Shown here: positions 1 through 7,019 of the stretch, one piece after another
Numbering within the stretch: position 1 is the stretch's first letter
Layout of the letters: the number at the start of each line of letters is the position of its first letter
The notes under the pieces: model-generated
Told to the model about the DNA's origin: nothing
Database searches by the model: none
The model's input: only the letters and a program-made list of their open reading frames with translations
Assembly (NCBI GenBank): GCA_027044735.1
Contig: JALUBW010000239.1
Coordinates: 1 to 7,504 of the forward strand
Source: Anaerolineales bacterium
GTDB taxonomy: Bacteria; Chloroflexota; Anaerolineae; Anaerolineales; DRMV01
DNA length: 7,504 nucleotides
Direction: 5' to 3'
Translations under genes and position numbers: made by a program

Positions 1-848
1 CCGGTTCGGGCCTCCAGCGGGTTTTACCCCGCCTTCACCCTGCCCATGGTTAGCTCACCTGGTTTCGTGCCTAATCCCAGCGACTGAACGCCCTATTCAG
101 ACTCGCTTTCGCTACGGCTCCGGGTGTTACTCCCTTAGCCTCGCCACTGAGATTAACTCGCAGGCTCATTCTCCAAAAGGCACGCCGTCAGGCCTTCCGG
201 GGAACGCCAATGGCGCTCAACCCAGCATAGCCCTCCGACTGCTTGTAGGCTTGCGGTTTCAGGTTCTATTTCACTCCCCTCACCGGGGTGCTTTTCACCT
301 TTCCCTCACGGTACTTGTGCACTATCGGTCGCCAAGAGTATTTAGCCTTGGAAGGTGGACCTCCCTGCTTCCCGCCGGATTAGCGTGCCCGACGGTACTC
401 AGGCTCACTGCCGGGAGCCAACCCGTTTTCGCCTACGGGGCTATCACCCTCTCTGGACAGGCCTTTCCAGACCACTTCGGCTAACGGGTTGGTTTGTAAC
501 TCCCTGGAGGATCGGCAGCTCCTCCTGGCAGGGCCTACAACCCCCGCACAACATAGGCCTGCCGGCCACTAAGTTGTGCGGGTTTGGGCTTTTCCCCGTT
601 CGCTCGCCACTACTAAGGGAATGCTCTCTCTTCCTCCGGGTACTAAGATGTTTCAGTTCCCCGGGTTCCCTCCACCTGGCCTATGGGTTCAGCCAGGGGT
701 GCCATGGGTTTGCCATGGCGGGTTTCCCCATTCGGAAATCCCCGGATCAAAGGCTGCACACGCCTCCCCGAGGCTTATCGCAGTGTGCCGCGTCCTTCAT
801 CGGCTCTTGGCGCCTAGGCATCCACCGCAAGCCCTTAGTAGCTTGCCC
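1..848 (-). rRNA. rrl: 23S ribosomal RNA, 5' part (cut by window edge)
   Basis: This is the 5' third of the large-subunit rRNA, covering domain I and the start of domain II. Read on the minus strand, the beginning aligns with the E. coli 23S start: a GGGCAAGCTACTAAGGG stretch corresponds to GGTTAAGCGACTAAG and is followed by the conserved CGGTGGATGCC. The conserved GATTTCCGAATGGGGAAACCC also follows. Further in, GGAGCCGTAGCGAAAGCGAG and CATGGGCAGGGTGAAGG match conserved E. coli sequence at roughly positions 620-710. The left window edge falls near E. coli position 735, so the remainder, and any 5S gene, lies outside. The 5' end at 848 is placed by alignment from memory and may be off by a few bases. 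It is the last visible gene of the operon 16S-tRNA-Ile-tRNA-Ala-23S. Short open frames in this stretch on either strand are artefacts. Confidence 0.97.
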
Positions 849-1162
849 GTGATGCGGAGAACCAGATATTCTTCGCTACGATGCGCTATTCGCTTTGACA
901 ATAAGACTTTGTCTTTACTTGCACACTCTATTCACTTTTTAAGGTGCCGTCATCCCGGCGTTTGCCGCCGGTGGCCACCTCGGCCACTCAGCCGAAGCAC
1001 CCACCGAAAGCAAACTCACTATTCAAACTAAAGGTTCAGAGAGACAAACCGGCCCGGCTCATCGCCGGGCCACACCCTACGCGATGAACCACTAACTTTT
1101 TATCTACTCAGATACGGTCTGCTCCAAATTTACCTCCGGCAAGTAGCCAGCGGGAGAGAAGG
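849..1162 (-). other. tRNA-Ala to 23S transcribed spacer
   Basis: This 314-base spacer carries no gene that I can see. It contains a stable hairpin at 1051-1071 (8-bp stem GGCCCGGC/GCCGGGCC, 5-base loop) and, closer to 23S, a boxA-like motif. The tract at about 900-945 should be the 5' arm of the precursor-23S processing stem, since it sits where the equivalent 16S arm sits and opens with the same ten bases as the 16S leader motif. Its partner would lie beyond the 3' end of 23S, outside the window, so this cannot be verified here. The hairpin is not followed by a clean U run, so I do not call it a terminator. Confidence 0.7.
939..948 (-). promoter_or_regulatory. boxA-like antitermination motif before 23S
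   Basis: On the minus strand this reads GGCACCTTAA followed by AAAG. The same ten bases open the boxA-like motif of the 16S leader at 3087-3096. In E. coli, rRNA operons carry boxA (TGCTCTTTAACA) both in the leader and in the 16S-23S spacer, where Nus factors load to prevent Rho termination. The duplicated placement here is the same; the sequence match to the E. coli consensus is partial. An alternative is that the shared bases simply reflect homologous processing stems. Confidence 0.45.
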
Positions 1163-1235
1163 TGGAGATGACGGGACTCGAACCCGTGACCCTCGCCTTG
1201 CAAAGGCGATGCTCTCCCAACTGAGCTACATCCCC
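1163..1235 (-). tRNA. tRNA-Ala (anticodon UGC)
   Basis: A complete 73-base cloverleaf read on the minus strand. The acceptor GGGGATG pairs with CATCTCC and includes the G3:U70 pair that defines alanine tRNAs. The D arm is TAGCTCAGTTGGGAGAGC. The anticodon stem TCGCC/GGCGA encloses the loop TTTGCAA with anticodon TGC. The T arm contains GGGTTCGAGTCCC and the discriminator is A. Only CC follows it in the DNA (ACCTT), so the terminal A must be added after transcription. It sits 17 bases after tRNA-Ile in the 16S-23S spacer, the usual order for bacterial rRNA operons. Confidence 0.98.
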
Positions 1236-1252
1236 GTTTTCTCTCTGACAGG

Positions 1253-1326
<74 letters not shown>

Positions 1327-1330
1327 ATCC

Positions 1331-1387
1331 AACGAGGAAGGCACCTCAACAACTGGAGAGTGACAGGAAGCCGCCTGCCAGTTCTGA
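1331..1387 (-). repeat. 3' arm of precursor-16S processing stem
   Basis: The plus strand here nearly repeats the minus strand of the 16S leader (3043-3105), so the two are inverted copies flanking 16S. Shared blocks are AACGAGG, GGCACCT, AACAA, AGAGTGACAGGAAGC and CCTGCCAGTTCTGA. Most differences become G-U pairs in RNA. One internal difference is a small loop: the leader has an extra GCGAAAGC, able to form a GAAA-capped mini-hairpin. Such stems loop out the 16S precursor and are cut by RNase III. The pairing is visible directly; the enzyme is known from other bacteria, not shown here. Confidence 0.85.
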
Positions 1388-1388
1388 C

Positions 1389-1409
1389 GCCCCCGCACAC
1401 ATAGGGGGC
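1389..1409. other. GC-rich hairpin between 16S and the processing stem
   Basis: GCCCCC (1389-1394) and GGGGGC (1404-1409) form a 6-bp stem around a 9-base loop. It lies between the 16S 3' end and the outer processing stem, so it is probably part of the folded 16S trailer. A second imperfect hairpin follows at 1418-1438. Confidence 0.5.
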
Positions 1410-1451
1410 TTTTGCGGAAGCCGAGGCAAACCCCGGCTCCGAGATTCCATA

Positions 1452-2989
<1,538 letters not shown>

Positions 2990-3042
2990 AGAGATCACCT
3001 TTCGGCGTTACATCCTAACGGTAGTTTGTCCTGTAAAACTCT

Positions 3043-3105
3043 TCAGAACTGGCAGGTCGCTTTCGCTTCCTGTCACTCTTCAATTGTTAAGGTGCCACCC
3101 TCGTT
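3043..3105 (-). repeat. 5' arm of precursor-16S processing stem
   Basis: This is the leader half of the inverted repeat that brackets 16S; the partner is at 1331-1387. The two arms pair over about 57 positions with few mismatches and several G-U pairs. The leader arm carries the extra GCGAAAGC mini-hairpin. The boxA-like motif lies inside this arm, so antitermination-factor loading and stem formation would use the same RNA, as also happens in some other bacteria. Confidence 0.85.
3087..3098 (-). promoter_or_regulatory. boxA-like antitermination motif in 16S leader
   Basis: The minus strand reads GGCACCTTAACAATTG (downstream end near 3081). Against E. coli boxA TGCTCTTTAACA it matches 9 of 12 positions, including CTTAACA, and the following AATT also resembles the E. 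coli leader. Its placement after P2 and before 16S is the expected one for Nus-factor antitermination of an untranslated operon. Confidence 0.5.
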
Positions 3106-3127
3106 ACCTTCCGTTTGAGCGCAGGCG

Positions 3128-3156
3128 ATTCTACCTCATCGCGCTCTCCCTGTCAA
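3128..3156 (-). promoter_or_regulatory. rRNA promoter P2
   Basis: On the minus strand, -35 TTGACA (3151-3156) and -10 TAGAAT (3128-3133) are separated by 17 bases. That is a perfect -35 and a 5/6 -10 at ideal spacing. The discriminator after the -10 is GC-rich (CGCCTGCG), a feature of stringently controlled rRNA promoters. The start would be near 3121, about 130 bases before mature 16S. It lies downstream of the terminator-like hairpin, so RNA from P2 avoids it. Confidence 0.85.
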
Positions 3157-3165
3157 GGTTTTGGG

Positions 3166-3203
3166 GACAACAAAAGCCGATGCTGTTTTTACCAACATCG
3201 GCT
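3166..3203 (-). terminator. terminator-like hairpin between P1 and P2
   Basis: The minus strand gives AGCCGATG-TTG, a 7-base loop GTAAAAA, then CA-G-CATCGGCT: an 11-bp stem with one U-G pair, followed by TTTTGTTGT. This has intrinsic-terminator form on the minus strand only; on the plus strand the stem is followed by GC-rich sequence. It lies about 100 bases downstream of the P1 start and just upstream of P2. It could insulate P2 from upstream reading, end a short P1 RNA, or be bypassed by antitermination. Confidence 0.6.
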
Positions 3204-3242
3204 GCCGGACCGGTCAAAAGGAACTCCTTTTCGGTCTCCGGC
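3204..3242 (-). other. long hairpin in the P1 leader
   Basis: The 39 bases fold into GCCGG/CCGGC, ACCG/CGGT and AAAAGG/CCTTTT around a 4-base loop: 15 bp in three segments interrupted by small bulges. It directly abuts the terminator-like hairpin, so the two would stack in the RNA. No known leader RNA family is recognised. Confidence 0.6.
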
Positions 3243-3313
3243 GCTTACTTTTTTGGTTGTAATTCGGTCTGCCCTCTCGGGGGCGAAACCTTGAGGTGTG
3301 TTGTGCGGGCGCT

Positions 3314-3341
3314 ATTATACGCGCGTCCTTCCCTTTGTCAA
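3314..3341 (-). promoter_or_regulatory. rRNA promoter P1
   Basis: Both hexamers are perfect sigma70 consensus on the minus strand: -35 TTGACA (3336-3341) and -10 TATAAT (3314-3319), with a 16-base spacer. The discriminator is GC-rich (AGCGCCCGC), as in growth-rate-regulated rRNA promoters. The start would be near 3307. The surE stop codon ends about 33 bases upstream, so P1 lies between surE and the operon. It is the upstream partner of the tandem pair with P2. Confidence 0.85.
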
Positions 3342-3343
3342 GG

Positions 3344-3357
3344 ATTTGCGCGCAAAT
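3344..3357. promoter_or_regulatory. 14-bp palindrome upstream of P1
   Basis: ATTTGCGCGCAAAT is a perfect 14-bp palindrome, two bases upstream of the P1 -35 hexamer and centred about 43 bases before the predicted start. A dimeric regulator could bind there. It is not followed by a U run that would make it a surE terminator. Function is unproven. Confidence 0.35.
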
Positions 3358-3373
3358 TGCCCCAAATTCCTTT

Positions 3374-4165
3374 TCAAATTTTTCGCTCTTCGCCCCACAT
3401 TTTTTCCATCGCCGCAAATTCATCCAAAAGCCCGTATGCCGTCATATCCATTTGCAGTGGCGTAACCGAAATGTAGCCATTTTCTATCGCACCGATGTCG
3501 GTGCCCTCATCAGGCACTCCGGTGGGTGGGTCGCCAGCCACCCAGTAGTAAGGACGGCCGTAAGGGTCTATACGTTTTTCCAGCCGGTCGTGGTAGAGCC
3601 TCAGTCCCAACCGCGTCACCTCTAATCCCCGGAAATCTTGCAATTCGCCAGCGGGCACGTTCACATTCAACACAATGTAATCGGGCAAGCCGTGCCGAAT
3701 CACCCACTCAGTCACCCAGCGCGCTACCACCGCTGCAGCGCCGTAGTCGCGCCATCCGCGCTCGCGCTTCCGGTCTACCGAAACCGCAATCCCCGGCACG
3801 CCGCCTATCGCCGCCTCCATCGCCGCCGCCACCGTGCCCGAATAGACCACATCATGCCCCAAATTGGTGTTGGAATTGATGCCCGAAACCACCAAGTCCA
3901 CTGGCTTTTCCAGCAAGCCCAACAGCGCCAGCGCCACGCAATCCGAAGGCGAGCCATCACTCGCCAACGCCTTTGTTCCATCCGCCAACTCTACCTCTTT
4001 TACCCGCAGCGGGCGGGTGAGCGTTTTCGCATGGCTGCTCACCGACCAGTTACGGTCGGGAGCGAGCACGGTCACTTCCACGCCACCAATTTGCCGCAAA
4101 GCCTGCGCCAAAGCCAAAATACCCGGGGCTTGTACGCCATCGTCGTTGGTAACCAAGATGTGCAT
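3374..4165 (-). CDS. surE: 5'/3'-nucleotidase SurE
   Basis: A 263-residue protein of normal SurE length. The family is a metal-dependent, cytoplasmic nucleoside-monophosphate phosphatase that may also trim short polyphosphate. The start MHILVTNDDG puts the metal-binding aspartates at D8 and D9. APDRNWS (35-41) supplies the conserved serine at S41. GSPSDCV (71-77) is the usual GTPSDCV segment. SGIN with N97, followed by LGHDVVYSGTVAAAMEA, gives the metal-binding asparagine and the conserved loop; the residues after N97 are SNTN rather than the common xGxN. The ATG at 4163-4165 is preceded by GAGGTGAG, a good Shine-Dalgarno about five bases away. The stop TGA is at 3374-3376. The gene reads toward the rRNA operon with no clear terminator in between. 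Confidence 0.96.
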   Translation of the reverse strand: MHILVTNDDGVQAPGILALAQALRQIGGVEVTVLAPDRNWSVSSHAKTLTRPLRVKEVELADGTKALASDGSPSDCVALALLGLLEKPVDLVVSGINSNTNLGHDVVYSGTVAAAMEAAIGGVPGIAVSVDRKRERGWRDYGAAAVVARWVTEWVIRHGLPDYIVLNVNVPAGELQDFRGLEVTRLGLRLYHDRLEKRIDPYGRPYYWVAGDPPTGVPDEGTDIGAIENGYISVTPLQMDMTAYGLLDEFAAMEKMWGEERKI

Positions 4166-4195
4166 TTCTCACCTCGCTATAAAATTTCCGCCCCA

Positions 4196-4224
4196 ATGAT
4201 ACCCGCCCCGAACGAGATGGGCAA
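4196..4224 (-). promoter_or_regulatory. candidate surE promoter
   Basis: On the minus strand, TTGCCC (4219-4224) and TATCAT (4196-4201) are separated by 17 bases: 4/6 and 5/6 matches to the sigma70 hexamers. The start would fall near 4189, about 25 bases before the surE ATG, which leaves room for the Shine-Dalgarno. It is the best candidate I could find here and is not confirmed. Confidence 0.4.
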
Positions 4225-4243
4225 GCCAATGCCTACAACCCCC

Positions 4244-4273
4244 TTGGCACGCCGCTTGCACCCAAACTATCAA
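4244..4273 (+). promoter_or_regulatory. possible ancestral promoter of the ftsZ gene cluster
   Basis: TTGGCA (4244-4249) and TATCAA (4268-4273) with an 18-base spacer form a weak plus-strand sigma70-like promoter (5/6 and 4/6). The -10 overlaps the left copy of the 7-bp direct repeat, and the mobile element starts at the next base. If real, transcription would now run through the whole element before reaching the cluster. Weak evidence. Confidence 0.22.
4267..4273 (+). repeat. target-site duplication, left copy
   Basis: CTATCAA directly abuts the left terminal inverted repeat and recurs exactly at 4645-4651, touching the right one. A perfect 7-bp direct repeat placed exactly at both ends is the signature of a transposition event. 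Confidence 0.75.
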
Positions 4274-4300
4274 TAGGAGTTACGCAGTTCCCCTTGCTTT

Positions 4301-4391
4301 ATGTCACCGCGAGGCATTCGTAAAGCGCCAAAGCGGTCTCCCCCACCGTCTGGGGGATGGCTCCGCCGCCTATGGCGGCTCGCCATGACAT
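4301..4391. repeat. 91-bp palindromic repeat (REP/MITE-like) inside the element
   Basis: The ends are inverted copies: ATGTCACCGCGAG on the left and, inverted, ATGTCATGGCGAG on the right (11/13). Internal hairpins are TCCCCCA/TGGGGGA (4339-4345 with 4351-4357) and GCCGCC/GGCGGC (4365-4370 with 4374-4379). The form resembles the dispersed ATGTCATTGCGAG...TGACAT intergenic repeats common in many bacterial genomes, as I recall them. No direct repeat flanks it that I can see. Confidence 0.55.
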
Positions 4392-4393
4392 GA

Positions 4394-4620
4394 AAACGAG
4401 CGCCTGATTGACCGACAAAACTTCAGTCGTTTACCAAATCTCTCCTATCCCCCGATGAGCCTCGCTAACGCTCGGCTCATCTGCCCCCTTCCCTCCCTTA
4501 GTAAGGGAGGGAAGGGGGCGGCTACGGCGACGCGGCAGCGTTGCCGTAGCGGGGGAAGGGAGAGATCAAGCCCCAAAGGTGATACAGGGAAATTTGTCAA
4601 TCAACTAGAAACGAGCGCCT
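4394..4620. repeat. inner segment bounded by 12-bp direct repeats
   Basis: AAACGAGCGCCT occurs at 4394-4405 and again at 4609-4620. Just inside it, TGATTGAC (4405-4412) is repeated in inverted form at 4596-4603. The direct-outside, inverted-inside arrangement suggests a second insertion nested in the 371-bp element, although a 12-bp duplication is long and the inverted repeat is short. Duplication by recombination is an alternative. Confidence 0.4.
4438..4566. repeat. 129-bp three-hairpin cruciform-forming unit
   Basis: A closing stem pairs 4438-4453 with 4551-4566 (16 positions, two mismatches). It encloses three hairpins in a row. The first is GATGAGCC/GGCTCATC (4454-4461 with 4474-4481). 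The second is an exact 18-bp inverted repeat around one central base (4483-4500 with 4502-4519). The third is a 13-bp stem with a GGCA loop (4521-4533 with 4538-4550). Together they occupy almost every base of the unit. Such density of pairing suggests a structured mobile repeat rather than a chance sequence. No known RNA family is recognised. Confidence 0.6.
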
Positions 4621-4644
4621 CTACGGGCAACTGCGTAAGTCCTA

Positions 4645-4651
4645 CTATCAA
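4645..4651 (+). repeat. target-site duplication, right copy
   Basis: CTATCAA immediately follows the right terminal inverted repeat and is identical to the copy at 4267-4273. It is 23 bases upstream of the next start codon, so the original insertion site was in the short promoter/leader region of the downstream gene. Confidence 0.75.
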
Positions 4652-4674
4652 CTTCTTTCACGAGGACACTCATC

Positions 4675-5865
4675 ATGGGAATTCCTCACCATTTCGGGAT
4701 CTACTACAGCCCAACTGCAGGGCCGTACCGCCAAGCCGATTTGCAAGCATTCTTACCCCACATCGGCTCAACGGGCGCAAAGTGGGTAGTGCTCAGGGCA
4801 AACAGCAAGCGGGCAGTGCCCGAGGCATTTGTGCGCGGCCTCATTGACGAGGGTTTTACGCCGGTAATCCATTTGGACGCACCGCCTTCCCCCAATTTAG
4901 AGCGCGAAGTTTCGCCACTTTTGCATGTTTATTCGCGCTGGGGCGTGAAATACATCTGCTTTTTTGACGCCCCCAACCGCCGCGCATTCTGGGGCAAGGC
5001 ATGGCAAAGCAGCAATTTGCCAGAACTTTTTCTGGATGCTTTCCTGCCGCTCGCAACAAGCGCGCACGCCCGCGGCATCACCCCCATCCTTCCGCCCTTA
5101 CTCCCCGGCGGCGATTATTGGGACACAGCATTTTTGAGGCACGTGCTGGAAGGAATAACCCGCCGCGCCGAACACCTCATCCCTTCGCTCGCCCTCGGCG
5201 CTTACGCATGGAGCGAGGGCAAGCCGTTAAACTGGGGCGCGGGCGGCCCAGAGGCATGGCCTGAAGCCTTGCCCTATTCCACCCCCGAGGGGAGCCAAGA
5301 CCAACGCGGATTTCGCATTTTTGAATGGTATGCCGCTCATGCCCGCGCCGTCTGGAATCGCGAACCCAAAATTTTCCTCATAGGGATGGGCTGGCGCTAC
5401 GGCCAAGCCCCTTCCGATGAGGTTGAAAAGCACAATGCCGAAATAGCCCGCATGTTCCGCCAAGGCGAACTGCCCGATTACATACTCGGCGGCGCATTTT
5501 GGGCGCTAACGGCGCCGGAGGGCGACGAAATTGCTTGGGTGGCGCCCGATGGCTCGCCCAAACAAATCATTGCCAAAGTGGGCATGGCGGCGCAAGAAGG
5601 ACAATCGGAGGGCAAAAAAGGTGTGTACGTGCTGCTGCCGCGCAAAAACGGGCGCGTGCCCGCCGCACATTTGGGCGCCGCTTTAGCATGGCTGCAAAAC
5701 ACCGCCGCCACCGTGGGCTCCATTCCCCAAGAGGCGCTACAAGCCGAGGAAATCATTATCATCGGCTCACCCGCCGATTACCCACCGCAAGTGCGGGCTG
5801 AACTGAACGTACATCCAAAGGCCACTTGGCTGCCGCCGATTGGCACGTATCCTGCACCGGAATAA
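4675..5865 (+). CDS. TIM-barrel protein, clan GH-A glycosidase-like, probably without the catalytic glutamates
   Basis: A 396-residue protein with no signal peptide (it begins [13 protein letters not shown]), so probably cytoplasmic. Residues 5-300 show alternating strands and helices of a TIM barrel. Examples are [16 protein letters not shown] (37-43), FTPVIHLD (61-68), [11 protein letters not shown] (91-101), [11 protein letters not shown] (134-144), [10 protein letters not shown] (231-240) and [10 protein letters not shown] (269-278). In clan GH-A enzymes the strand-4 motif is NEP(N) and strand 7 carries an xxE(F/G)GW motif; here they read DAPN (98-101) and IGMGW (236-240), so neither glutamate is present. 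Residues 315-370 form a separate small alpha/beta segment that I do not recognise. The start has GAGGA about ten bases upstream, and ftsZ begins 32 bases after the stop. The fold is inferred; a non-glycosidase barrel is possible. Confidence 0.6.
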   Translation: MGIPHHFGIYYSPTAGPYRQADLQAFLPHIGSTGAKWVVLRANSKRAVPEAFVRGLIDEGFTPVIHLDAPPSPNLEREVSPLLHVYSRWGVKYICFFDAPNRRAFWGKAWQSSNLPELFLDAFLPLATSAHARGITPILPPLLPGGDYWDTAFLRHVLEGITRRAEHLIPSLALGAYAWSEGKPLNWGAGGPEAWPEALPYSTPEGSQDQRGFRIFEWYAAHARAVWNREPKIFLIGMGWRYGQAPSDEVEKHNAEIARMFRQGELPDYILGGAFWALTAPEGDEIAWVAPDGSPKQIIAKVGMAAQEGQSEGKKGVYVLLPRKNGRVPAAHLGAALAWLQNTAATVGSIPQEALQAEEIIIIGSPADYPPQVRAELNVHPKATWLPPIGTYPAPE

Positions 5866-5897
5866 ACAACCGACAACAGCGAAGTTGCGAGGCACAA

Positions 5898-7007
5898 ATG
5901 AGCGAACTAAAAACTCCCCAAATCAAAATCAAGGTGATTGGCCTTGGCGGCGGCGGGTGCAACGCCGTAAACCGCATGATGGAATTGGGCATGAAAGGCG
6001 TTGAATTCATCGCTGCAAACACCGATTGGCAAGTTCTGAGCCGAGCCCACCCGCAAAAGAAAATTTTGCTCGGCCCCAAAACAACCCACGGCAATGGTGC
6101 GGGCGGGAAGCCCGAAATCGGCTGGCGCGCCGCAGATGAAAGCCGCTCCGAAATTGCCGATGCGCTCGCGGGCGCGGACATGGTCTTCCTCACCGCTGGA
6201 ATGGGCGGCGGAACGGGCACTGGCGCCATCCCCGTAGCGGCAGAAATAGCGCGCTCGCAAGGGGCTCTTACGGTAGCCGTGGTGACTTCCCCCTTCACTT
6301 TTGAAGGCTCGCGGCGAAGGCAAAATGCCACCGCCGGCCTGAAGGCGCTCGCGCGCTACACCCACACCTTGATTGTGGTGCCCAACGACCGGCTGCTGAA
6401 AATTGCCCCCCGCAACCTCCCCTTAGAGGCCGCATTTCGCCTTGCCGACGAAGTGCTGCGTCAGGCAGTGCAGGGCATTACCGACCTTATCACCTCCACC
6501 GGCCAGCCAAATGTGGATTTTGCCGACGTGAAAGCACTCATGGAACAAGGCGGGGGCGCGCTCATCGGCCTCGGCTTAGGCAGGGGCGAAGGTGCAATCC
6601 ACAAAGCCTTGCATTCCGCACTGCATAACCCGCTCTTGGGCCAAATAGCGTTGGAAGACGCCCGCGGCTTGCTGGTCAACTTCACCGGCAAAGACCTGCC
6701 GTTGTTTGAAATAGCGACCGAAATGGAAGAAGTCCGGGGCATGCTCGCTGATGACGCAGACATCCTTTGGGGCTACACCCCCAACGCCGACTACGACGAC
6801 CGCGTTCAGGTAGTGGCAATAGTAACCGGCGTGGGGGCAACCCCAATGACTGGCCTGCAACCCAAAGCCGCCGAACAAAAAGTTCCCGCGGAATCGGCGC
6901 GTCCGTTCCAAAGCCCCACCGAAGCAAACCGCACCCCTTCCAACATTGATATGCCCGCCTTCCTGCGCAAACGCTATGCAAGCCGCCAACCGGCAGAAAT
7001 ACGTTAG
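5898..7007 (+). CDS. ftsZ: cell division GTPase FtsZ
   Basis: A 369-residue bacterial tubulin homologue that polymerises with GTP into the division ring at mid-cell. The nucleotide-binding elements are [13 protein letters not shown] (15-27), NTDWQVL (41-47), [11 protein letters not shown] (65-75) and the tubulin signature GGGTGTG (103-109). PFTFEGSRR (132-140) and VPNDRLLK (161-168) follow. The synergy loop that completes GTP hydrolysis in the next subunit, NVDFADV (205-211), keeps both aspartates. A short linker of about 35 residues leads to [12 protein letters not shown] (349-360), the C-terminal peptide that binds membrane anchors such as FtsA or SepF. The start is ATG 5898 with GCGAGG five bases upstream. 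The ATG at 5826 in the same frame lies inside the preceding gene and adds residues without FtsZ character. Confidence 0.97.
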   Translation: MSELKTPQIKIKVIGLGGGGCNAVNRMMELGMKGVEFIAANTDWQVLSRAHPQKKILLGPKTTHGNGAGGKPEIGWRAADESRSEIADALAGADMVFLTAGMGGGTGTGAIPVAAEIARSQGALTVAVVTSPFTFEGSRRRQNATAGLKALARYTHTLIVVPNDRLLKIAPRNLPLEAAFRLADEVLRQAVQGITDLITSTGQPNVDFADVKALMEQGGGALIGLGLGRGEGAIHKALHSALHNPLLGQIALEDARGLLVNFTGKDLPLFEIATEMEEVRGMLADDADILWGYTPNADYDDRVQVVAIVTGVGATPMTGLQPKAAEQKVPAESARPFQSPTEANRTPSNIDMPAFLRKRYASRQPAEIR

Positions 7008-7019
7008 GTGGCGCAACAA

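Larger units (their letters stand above)
2990..3373 (-). other. rRNA operon leader and promoter region
   Basis: This 384-base stretch between surE and 16S holds no credible gene. Read on the minus strand from the surE stop it contains, in order: a 14-bp palindrome, promoter P1, two adjacent hairpins of which the second is terminator-like, promoter P2, a boxA-like motif, the 5' processing arm of 16S, and about 50 bases of further leader. Overlapping short open frames on both strands show no recognisable protein and are not called. Confidence 0.85.
4274..4644. mobile_element. 371-bp non-autonomous element (MITE-like)
   Basis: The left end TAGGAGTTACGCAGTTCCCC (4274-4293) and the inverted right end TAGGACTTACGCAGTTGCCC (4625-4644) agree at 18 of 20 positions. 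A 7-bp direct repeat CTATCAA flanks both ends. The interior encodes no transposase; it is filled with inverted repeats, so the element would depend on a transposase supplied elsewhere. The GGACTTACGCA-type end resembles insertion-sequence ends I recall from cyanobacteria and Chloroflexota, but I cannot assign a family. TA at each extreme also leaves open an IS630/Tc1-like TA target, though the 7-bp repeat argues for a longer duplication. It lies between surE and the ftsZ cluster, 30 bases before the first start codon of that cluster. Confidence 0.75.

Noticed and set aside
1389..1415. GCCCCC/GGGGGC hairpin followed by TTTT on the plus strand as a terminator.
   Set aside because: No plus-strand transcript is expected here; the hairpin belongs to the transcribed 16S trailer on the minus strand.
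3638..4276. 212-residue plus-strand frame opposite surE.
   Set aside because: It is the antisense of a clear surE gene, with low-complexity R/H/P-rich sequence and no start context of its own.
4408..4436. TTGACC...TTACCA as a plus-strand promoter carried by the mobile element.
   Set aside because: The -10 matches poorly (3/6); the -35 falls in the inner inverted repeat, so chance is likely.
4301..4566. Possible CRISPR array or tRNA-like RNA gene, because of dense hairpins.
   Set aside because: The repeats are inverted rather than regularly spaced direct copies, and no T-arm or anticodon features are present.
4455..4847. 130-residue frame running through the mobile element.
   Set aside because: It is built from palindromic repeats, then a second frame of the barrel gene; no ribosome site or family.
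5826..5897. Upstream ATG that would extend FtsZ by 24 residues.
   Set aside because: It overlaps the previous gene, lacks a Shine-Dalgarno and adds non-FtsZ sequence; ATG 5898 has GCGAGG at proper distance.
5759..6331. 190-residue minus-strand frame opposite ftsZ, and similar shadows at 5478-5762, 6461-7019 and 6682-7089.
   Set aside because: All are antisense to strongly supported genes and encode composition-biased sequence without motifs.
7008..7019. GTG start for the small basic gene.
   Set aside because: It directly follows the ftsZ stop with no ribosome site; ATG 7020 is better supported.
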